Below, one piece after another: positions 57,987 through 64,000 of a DNA stretch of 64,000 bases. The position numbers and the translations under genes are program-made. A model generated the notes under the pieces. The model was not told where the DNA came from. It saw nothing but the letters and a program-made list of their open reading frames with translations, and did not search any database. Position 1 is the stretch's first letter; every line of letters begins with the position of its first letter. The DNA is from Nansenia antarctica (lineage: Eukaryota; Chordata; Actinopteri; Argentiniformes; Microstomatidae): NCBI GenBank assembly GCA_963989245.1, contig OZ022346.1, positions 49,832,627 through 49,896,626 of the forward strand, in the 5' to 3' direction.

Positions 57987-60900
57987 AGCAAGACTACTGT
58001 AGTTACACAGCAAATTACCAGGGTAGGGTTGGTCGTCAGAGGTGTGAGGCTCTGTAACTCTTCCATCTCTACGTCGTCAGATGGTAAACTGCTGCTAGAT
58101 GAGGGCAAACTGCTGGACACTGTTTGTTTTGGGGAGATGAAAGCTTCTCCTACCAGCGGATCTGGAACCTCCATCTAGATGCAAAACGACAGCACAGGTA
58201 GAATCTTAATTTTGTGACAACCTTTCCTTATGTGTAGTTGCATGCTCAGAGCCCAAACATTCTCTTTCTTCCTCACCATTACAAGTTTATCTGTGATCTT
58301 TTGGATTACAGTGGCTTTGCTGCTCGACGAATATGAATCTCCTATCATAGGAGAGAAGATGAGAGGGAAACAGAAACAGTCAGTATCACCAATAGTTTTC
58401 CAGTGGCTTTGCTGCTCAATATCTGTTACACTGGTACAAGGCACCAGAAATGCTACCAGTCAGTTCTGCAAGAGGAAGGTTCTGTAAATCCCTCTCTAGA
58501 GGAAGTTTCTCTCTGTTTTTATAGCTTCATTAACATTTTCAGCTGAAAGATAGTCTGCACTTCTGATAGACTCAACGTTCTAACGACTATTACTTATATT
58601 GAACATATTTATCTATCTTGCTGTGTCACCTCTTCTGTCACCACTGGTTCTGGTTCATGTTCCTCAGGGTCACCAGTGTGGCCTTCACAGCTATCTCAGG
58701 GACATAGTAGCTCTCCTCCATCTTATCAACTGTGTCTAGCATGTCAGATCTCTGGGATGGGAGGATAGCCACGTAGCCGATAAGTCGACAGGTGAGATTG
58801 AATTCTCTTCTCTTCTATTATGACTTAATCTAAATTTTCAGCTGAGAGAAAGTCAGCATCAGCGAGAAGTGATAGTTTATGTGTGAAGGAAAGCCTATGA
58901 TACACTCACGGTTTTGTAATAATCACATGTATCTGTCTTGTTGTGTTACCTCTTCTGTAATCACTCTCTACCTTCTTAGCGAGATCAAACAGTTTAATCT
59001 CACTTTCCTCACTGTTCTCTTATGACCGCAGTGGTGCACCATGTTCTCCAATCATCATTGTGCATTATGCATCATTGTCAGTCTACATCATGTTATTCAA
59101 GGCAACTCTGATATGAGATCGCTAAAGTATGTTTGTCTCTGTTTTCATAGCTTCATTAACATTTAGAGTTGAATGATAGTCAGCACCAGCAAACAGGGGT
59201 GATCTTTATGTGATGGTAAACTTCTGATACACTCAACGTTCTAACGACCATTACATGTAATAAACATGTACAGAATATGTACAGAATCTTGCTGTGTTAC
59301 CTCCTCTGTGACCACTCTCTAATGTCTTGACTAGGTCATTCCGGTTCATGATCCTCAGGATCACCAGTGTGATCTTCACAGCCATCTCAGGGTCATATCT
59401 CTCCACCATTTTATCCACTGTGTCTAGCCTGTCAGCGTTGTCCAGCTGGGTCTCTGGGATGGGAGCAAAGCCAGGGAGCATCCCACTAGTCAGATGAGAC
59501 TGAAATATCTTCAGCCTGTCTGTGTCCAGCTCCTCCAGAGTGTCCAGCAGCAGACCTGGTACAGTGAGACAGAGAAGTGTCATACATGTTAAATATTTGA
59601 ATTTAATTGGAGTAGCCTATAAGTCGACAGGTGAGATTGAAATATCTTCAGCCTGTCTGTGTCCAGCTCCTCCAGAGTGTCCAGCAGCAGACCTGGTACA
59701 GTGAGACAGAGACGTGTCTTACATGTTAAACATTTCTCATGTCATTTGTGGTATTGATGTACTGTACTATTCTCAGTCTACTGTTTATCATGTTTTTCAA
59801 CACAGTCCTGGAATTAATGATACCCAAGGAACCTGGTCTTCCAGTTATTATGACTTAATCTACGTTTTCAGCTGAGAGAAAGTCAGCATCAGCGAGCAGG
59901 GGTTCTCTTCATGTGAAGGAAAGCATATTATACTACAATACACTCCAACCTAACAAGGAACTGCACTCTTAAGGAACAGATGTATCTGTTACCTCTACTC
60001 CTTAATTTCCCAGCGAGATCAATCCGTTTCATCTTCCTCAGGATCTCCAGTGTGATCTTCACAGCTATCTCAGGGTCGTATCTCTCCATCATCTTATCTA
60101 CTGTGTCCTGCCAGTCAGCGTTGTCCAGCTGGCTCTTTAGGATGGGAGCAAAGCCAGGGAGCATCTCAGTAGACAGGTGAGACTGAAATATGTTCATGTC
60201 CTCAGTGTTCAGTTCCACCAGAGTGGCCAGCAGCAGACCTGGTACAGTGAGACAGAGATGTGTCATACATGATAAACATTTAACTTGTCATTTGTGTTAT
60301 TTATGCATCATTGTCAATCTAAATCATGTTATTCAAGGCAGCTCTGCTATGAGTTCACTAAGAGGAAGCTTCTCTCTGTTTTCATAGCTTCATTAACATT
60401 TACAGTTGAATGATAGTCAGCACCAGCAAACAGGGGTGATCTTTATGTGATGGTAAACTTCTGATACACTCAACATTCTAACGACCATTACATGTAATAA
60501 ACATATTTATGTACAGAATCTTGCTGTGTTACCTCCTCTGTGACCACTCTCTAATGTCTTGACTAGGTCATTCCGGTTCATGTTCCTCAGGATCACCAGT
60601 GTGATCTTCACAGCCATCTCAGGGTCATAGCTCTCCACCATTTTATCCACTGTGTCTAGCCTGTCAGCGTTGTCCAGCTTGGTCTCTGGGATGGGAGCAA
60701 AGCCAAGCAGCAGCCCACTAGTCAGATGAGACTGAAATATCTTCAGCTCGTCTGTATTCAGCTCCTCCAGAGTGGCCAGCAGCAGACCTGGTAGAGTGAG
60801 ACAGAGACGTGTCTTACATGTTAAATATTTGAATTTAATTGACTTATTAATCTACAATCATCAACCAACTCTATGTTTGACAAAGCTGTCCTGCAAGACA

Positions 60901-63752
60901 AAGTTGCTGTTTGTTATTGTGCCTTCATTTACATTGATACATTCAGCCTAGAAACAGTCACCAAGCAGTGGTAGTTTATGTGTGAAGGAAAGCCTATGAT
61001 ACACTCAACGTCTTGTAATAATCAGATGTATCTGTCTTGCTGTGTTACCTCTTCTGTAATCACTCTCCAACTTCTTAGCGAGATCCAACAGATTCATCTT
61101 CCTCAGGATCTTACAGGTGATCGTCACAGTTCTCCTATGACCATAGACGTCCACCATCTTCTCCACTGTGACCTGTCTGTCAGCATTCTCCAGCTCCCAC
61201 ATGGAGATGAGAGGAAAGCCTTTTAGTCTGTAATTAGTCAGGTGAGATTGAAATGTCTCCAGCTTCTTTGTTTCCAGCTCCTCCAGAGTGTCCAGCAGCA
61301 GACCTGGTACAGTGAGACAGAGACGTGTCTTACATGTTAAACATTTCTCATGTCATTTGTGGTATTGATGTACTCTATCATTCTCAGTCTACTGTAATCA
61401 TGTTTTTCAACACAGTCCTGGAATTAAAGATACCCAAGGAACCTGGTCTTCCAGTTATTATGACTTAATCTACATTTTCAGCTGAGAGAAAGTCAGCATC
61501 AGCGAGCAGGGGTTCTCTTCATGTGAAGGAAAGCATATTATACTATAATACACTCCAACCTAACAAGGAACTGCACTTGTAAGGAACAGATGTATCTGTT
61601 ACCTCTACTCCTTAATTTCCCAGCGAGATCAATCCGTTTCATCTTCCTCAGGATCTCCAGTGTGATCTTCACAGCTATCTCAGGGTTGTATCTCTCCACC
61701 ATCTTATCTACTGTGTCCTGCCAGTCAGTGTTGTCCAGCTGGCTCTTTGGGATGGGAGCAAAGCCAGGGAGCATCTCAGTAGACAGGTGAGACTGAAATA
61801 TGTTCATGTCCTCAGTGTTCAGTTCCACCAGAGTGTCCAGCAGCAGACCTGGTACAGTGAGACAGAGATGTGTCATACATGATACACATTTAACTTGTAA
61901 TTTGTGTTATTTATGCATCATTGTCAATCTAAATCATGTTATTCAAGGCAGCTCTGATATGAGTTCACTAAGAGGAAGCTTCTCTCTGTTTTCATAGCTT
62001 CATTTACATTTAGAGTTGAAAGACAGTCAGTACCAGCAAACAGGGGTGATCTTTATGTGATGGTAAACTTCTGATACAATCAACATTCTAACGACCATTA
62101 CATGTAATAAACATATTTATGTACAGAATCTTGCTGTGTTACCTCCTCTGTGACCACTCTCTAATGTCTTGACTAGGTCATTCCGGTTCATGTTCCTCAG
62201 GATCACCTGTGTGATCTTTACAGCCATCTCAGGGTCATATCTCTCCACCATTTTATCCACTGTGTCTAGCCTGTCAGCGTTGTCCAGCTGGGTCTCTGGG
62301 ATGGGAGCAAAGCCAAGCAGCAGCCCACTAGTCAGATGAGACTGAAATATCTTCAGCTCTTCTGTGTCCAGCTCCTCCAGAGTGGCCAGCAGCAGACCTG
62401 GTACAGTGAGACAGAGACGTGTCATACATGTTAAATATTTCTCATGTCATTTGTGGTATTGATGTTGTGGGGAGCATGGCGCGTTCTGGCCTGCAGAGGG
62501 AGCCAGACTGTCGTTGGGGAGGGGATGATGAGCTGATTGCGGACAGGTGTCAGTGATCAGACTCGTTATCCCACTGGTCTATTTAACCTGTGTGTGTCTG
62601 TACCCTCGGGAGAGCGAAGGAGGCGGTGAAAACCGGTCGAGAGAGCGAGCGAGAGAGAAAGACTGTGCAGCACCCGCAAGCCGATCCCAGCAGGAGGAGT
62701 GGAGCGGGCAGAACCCGAAAAGGGGGGAGCTCACAGCCGGGCGTGACGGGCGAAACCAGCCGTGCGCTGCCGGGACGTATCAACTTCAGTAGTAGTCGGG
62801 AGAAAAGACTCTGTTCAGCACGCCAGGGGCGTGGCTGAACTTGGTGCAGAAAATAAAACGCCTTTATTGAACCGTTTCTCTGTGTCGACCTCCCTCTGTG
62901 CCTAGAGACTCTTACAGATGTACTGTACTATTCTCAATCTACTGTACATCATGTTTTTCAACATGGTCTTCCAGTTATTATGACTTTTTCATTTGAGAGA
63001 AAACATTTTCATTAATTTGTTTTATTCATCTACAATCATCAACCAACCTCATATTTTACAGAGAGGTTCTGGTATGAGTTCCACAAGAGGAAGTTGCTCT
63101 TAGTTATTGTACCTTCATTTATATTTTCACCTAATATAAGAAATAGTCACCAGGCAGTGTTTGTTCATGTGTAACGGTAAGCCTATGATATACTACTTAC
63201 CTCTCCTGTAATCACTCACTATCTTCCTAGAAAGATAGATCAGCTCCATTCTCTCCAGGATCTTATGCATGATCATTACAGTTCTCCTACGACCATAGCA
63301 GTGAACCATCTTGTCCACTGTGTCCTGCCTGTCAGCATTCTCCAGCTGGCTCTCTGGTATGGGAAGAGAGCGTGTTATCCATCCAGTAGTCAGGTGGCAC
63401 TGAAATCTCTTCAGCTCCTTAGTGCTCAGCCCCAACAGCAGATCTGGAACCGGCAACTTTGCGGGTTCCTGTTTGCAAAGCAACAACATAGACAGAATCT
63501 TGTGTCATACTCACTCACACATATTCACTATAAGTGTACATCTGTGTTTGTCTCTCTGACAATACTTTCTTTACCAGGTATTCTAATATACCAAAACATC
63601 CCCATCCCTTCTCACCGTGAGCAGTGTGTCTGTGTTCTTTTGTTTTCCAGTTTCTTTGCTGCTCAACTTTTCCCTGTCCATGGTAGTAGAAGAACTGCCA
63701 ATGTCGTCCTTAATCTCTTTGTCAGTTGCTAACTGGCTCCGTATGGTATGTC
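53360..63752 (-). CDS. Multi-pyrin (PYD) and FIIND protein gene, 3' end missing
   Basis: Pyrin domains are death-fold modules that nucleate inflammasomes; FIIND (ZU5-UPA) is the autoproteolytic module of NLRP1 and CARD8. In transcription order: leader exon 63616-63752, PYD exons 63201-63443, 62143-62397, 61603-61848, 61049-61303, 60533-60787, 59993-60238, 59301-59555, linker exons 58277-58341, 58019-58175, 57797-57852, 54353-54393, 53874-54097, then FIIND entry 53706-53764 and ZU5 53360-53574. Most junctions keep phase and all PYD exons are open. No NACHT, LRR, UPA or CARD was found; the next gene (nsmce4a) starts 960 bp below. It may be one gene, or two merged, because two FIIND-entry-like exons exist (57797 and 53706). 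Confidence 0.7.
53706..53764 (-). CDS. FIIND entry exon
   Basis: 59 bp, phase 0 start. Reads TFHKKCTPEILDDESKGRYW and joins the ZU5 exon to give ...RYWFQCPHAG, the usual approach to FIIND. Confidence 0.75.
53874..54097 (-). CDS. Linker exon upstream of FIIND
   Basis: 224 bp, consistent phases with both neighbours (41-bp exon 54353-54393, MDVENSAKTAEERE, and exon 53706-53764). Low-complexity Pro/Ser sequence followed by LPDVVLSFKEFNMFSLSMF. No domain recognised. Confidence 0.6.
54211..54296. repeat. (CA)n microsatellite
   Basis: More than 40 uninterrupted CA units in the intron upstream of the linker exon. Confidence 0.95.
54430..54490 (-). pseudogene. Duplicated scrap of the FIIND exon start
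   Basis: The stretch with CCAGACCTGCCTGGGGAACT and GGAACCTGTTGAACAC resembles the first 50 bp of the ZU5 exon and its acceptor (53536-53585). It is followed directly by the 29-bp array. Confidence 0.6.
54491..55098. repeat. 29-bp minisatellite, about 21 units, derived from a MITE end
   Basis: The unit reads GTGACCCAGTCTGATCATT + TGGTCTGCTA, with TTTGG and TTAAG variants interspersed. It matches the terminal inverted repeat of MITE family M (GTGACACAGTCTGATCATTG, GTCCGCATG). The array is broken at 55098 by another element, and on the far side (56311) it passes straight into MITE copy 3. Confidence 0.93.
55099..56310. mobile_element. Non-autonomous DNA element inserted in the 29-bp array
   Basis: The ends TGGTGCTTTTCCACTAC and GTAGTGGAAAAGCGCCA are inverted repeats. 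The array sequence CTA is duplicated on both sides (55096-55098 and 56311-56313). GC-rich sub-termini (GGCCGGCCCGGGTCGACC; CGGCACGGCACGGCTCGG). A 14-bp poly-G run lies near 56170. No transposase; a 3-bp duplication hints at Harbinger relatives. Confidence 0.8.
56314..56634. mobile_element. MITE family M, copy 3 (contains one satellite monomer)
   Basis: Left end GTGACCCAGTCTGATCATTT, GGTCCACATGTCGGC; right end CCGACATGCGGACC...GATCAGACTGTGTCACATAT. The segment 56442-56474 is exactly one 33-bp satellite unit, flanked by GCT and AGC. It is inverted relative to the copy at 20273. Confidence 0.88.
56770..57720 (-). mobile_element. Tc1-like transposon, decayed
   Basis: The left end ACAGTGCCAACTGTAAGTAT, TGGGACAGTGAAG is typical of a fish Tc1 family. 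Minus-strand fragments at 57600-57705 (SWMARLYVAKKYLKEPAKFW) and 57262-57471 resemble Tc1 transposase, but the catalytic segments are scrambled or missing. The right end was not defined. Confidence 0.7.
57797..57852 (-). CDS. Second FIIND-entry-like exon
   Basis: 56 bp with acceptor TTTAG and donor GTAAAT; reads SSCKEFTPTTNDQSQDTC, similar in style to the 53706-53764 exon (K-x-TPE/T, acidic). It may belong to an older duplicate of the FIIND module. Confidence 0.45.
57905..57983. repeat. (CA)n microsatellite
   Basis: CA repeat with a few imperfections in an intron of the PYD/FIIND gene. Confidence 0.93.
58019..58175 (-). CDS. Serine-rich linker exon
   Basis: 157 bp; acceptor TCTAG, donor GTAATT. 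Encodes MEVPDPLVGEAFISPKQT, a Ser-rich run and DDVEMEELQSLTPLTT. No domain; it looks like the flexible linker between PYDs and FIIND. Confidence 0.55.
58277..58341 (-). CDS. Short linker exon
   Basis: 65 bp with acceptor ATAG and donor GTGAGG; reads DSYSSSSKATVIQKITDKLV. Support is splice sites and open frame only. Confidence 0.4.
58628..58805 (-). pseudogene. Decayed pyrin-domain exon, C-terminal half
   Basis: Contains DMLDTVDKMEESYYVPEIAV and ATLVTLRNMNQNQW, clearly PYD helices 4-6, with stops and a shifted frame. Its upstream edge (GATAAGTCGACAGGTGAGAT) is the same sequence that truncates the N-terminal half at 59618. Confidence 0.7.
59301..59555 (-). CDS. Pyrin domain exon 7 (type A)
   Basis: 255 bp, acceptor CAG at 59556-59558. 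LLLDTLEELDTDRLKIFQSH, PIPETQLDNADRLDTVDKMV and AVKITLVILRIMNRNDLVK fit the six-helix PYD with its central K-F and D-x-V-x-K-M motifs. Confidence 0.85.
59618..59697 (-). pseudogene. Truncated pyrin-domain exon, N-terminal part
   Basis: Nearly identical to the start of PYD exon 7 (LLLDTLEELDTDRLKIFQSH), then breaks at the GTCGACAGGTGAGATTGAA sequence shared with 58790-58805. Confidence 0.7.
59993..60238 (-). CDS. Pyrin domain exon 6 (type B)
   Basis: 246 bp, open; LLLATLVELNTEDMNIFQSH, KSQLDNADWQDTVDKMMERY, ILRKMKRIDLAGKL. Nearly identical to exon 3 (61603-61848). Confidence 0.85.
60533..60787 (-). CDS. Pyrin domain exon 5 (type A)
   Basis: 255 bp, open; the same family as exons 2 and 7 (TKLDNADRLDTVDKMVESYD, RNMNRNDLVKTLES). 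Confidence 0.85.
61049..61303 (-). CDS. Pyrin domain exon 4 (type C)
   Basis: 255 bp, open; more basic than the others: FQSHLTNYRLKGFPLISMWE, QVTVEKMVDVYGHRRTVTIT, LRKMNLLDLAKKLESDYRR. Closest to exon 1 in the YGRRRTV/YGHRRTV segment. Confidence 0.85.
61603..61848 (-). CDS. Pyrin domain exon 3 (type B)
   Basis: 246 bp, open; LLLDTLVELNTEDMNIFQSH and KSQLDNTDWQDTVDKMVERY. A recent duplicate of exon 6: its introns match too. Confidence 0.85.
62143..62397 (-). CDS. Pyrin domain exon 2 (type A)
   Basis: 255 bp, open; LLLATLEELDTEELKIFQSH, PIPETQLDNADRLDTVDKMV, LRNMNRNDLVKTLESGHR. Confidence 0.87.
62466..62916 (+). mobile_element. Solo LTR, 5-bp target duplication GATGT
   Basis: TGTGGGG...CTCTTACA, flanked by GATGT at 62461-62465 and 62917-62921. 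GC-rich, with a TATA-like TCTATTTAACC near 62578 and AATAAA near 62853, so it carries its own plus-strand promoter and polyadenylation signals. It lies in the intron between PYD exons 1 and 2, antisense to the gene. Confidence 0.85.
63201..63443 (-). CDS. Pyrin domain exon 1 (type D)
   Basis: 243 bp, open; DLLLGLSTKELKRFQCHLTT, ESQLENADRQDTVDKMVHCY, ILERMELIYLSRKI. The most divergent of the seven and the most N-terminal. Confidence 0.85.
63616..63752 (-). CDS. Leader exon of the PYD gene
   Basis: Donor GTGAGAA at about 63610-63615, acceptor-like ATAG at 63753-63755. Encodes RSQLATDKEIKDDIGSSSTT, then MDREKLSSKETGKQKNTDTL. It may contain the start codon (MDREK) or be an internal linker; the alternatives cannot be separated here. 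Confidence 0.5.
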
Positions 63753-64000
63753 CTATAAAAGGTATAAAGGCTGGAGCAAGGACAGATAGAGGGAGATGAG
63801 GCGTCATTCATCTTCAATAATCACCCCATGCTTTTCAAGGCTGTTTACTTCTCTTCTGTGCTATCTGATTATTGTTATTTGTTCACATTTTCAGCTGAGA
63901 AATGTATCAAAGATATAATTAAACAAACAAATATTAATTGACTGAGCAATTTATTTATTTTAACAGAACGTTCTCTTATTAGGCCTGTCACTTAAGTTAC

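Overview
This is vertebrate, almost certainly teleost fish, nuclear DNA. Intron-split genes with canonical GT-AG sites encode fish-type immune proteins (activation-induced cytidine deaminase, and pyrin and FIIND inflammasome domains). The non-coding fraction is packed with fish-style transposons (hAT, Tc1, Harbinger-like, L2-type LINE, a simple endogenous retrovirus), CA microsatellites and long tandem repeats. The species cannot be named from the sequence. One run of 200 N (18801-19000) is a gap of unknown true size. Exon calls come from reading splice sites and protein similarity by eye.

Layout. 1-1604: two exons of aicda (minus strand) with small DNA transposons around them. 2078-3925: an L2/CR1-like LINE (minus), cut off by a tandem array. 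3938-18800: about 450 copies of a 33-bp satellite running into the gap. 19027-20261: three helicase-domain exons of tdrd12 (minus). 20273-26245: a MITE and a stack of nested DNA transposons. 26441-31156: nine 5' exons of a NuMA (numa1-like) gene (minus) with one frameshift, a Tc1 copy and a LINE fragment in its introns. 31552-37545: two copies of a segment carrying two lap3 (leucine aminopeptidase) exons with shared frameshifts, plus large 26-bp repeat arrays. 38117-38656: a solo LTR. 39820-46519: an internally deleted endogenous retrovirus (minus) with LTRs that look identical. 46879-52397: all ten coding exons of nsmce4a (minus), with one extra base in exon 6. 53360-63752: a gene (minus) with seven pyrin-domain exons in tandem and a FIIND ZU5 exon; its 3' end is missing.

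All recognised host genes are on the minus strand, and only nsmce4a looks complete. aicda, tdrd12, numa and lap3 are partial and separated by repeats, so some adjacencies may be assembly joins. The genes do not form an operon-like unit. Two immune genes (AID, an enzyme of antibody diversification; a PYD/FIIND inflammasome-type protein) flank genes for piRNA biogenesis (Tdrd12), spindle organisation (NuMA) and the SMC5/6 complex (Nse4).

The most striking observation is that one MITE family (copies at 20273-20633, 53019-53183 and 56314-56634) contains, as a single copy, the exact 33-bp unit of the 14.9-kb satellite. Its terminal inverted repeat also matches the unit of a separate 29-bp minisatellite (54491-55098). 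One small transposon therefore seems to have seeded two unrelated tandem repeats in this window. Second are the seven-pyrin FIIND gene and a young retrovirus whose RT and integrase core are deleted while its frame stays open.
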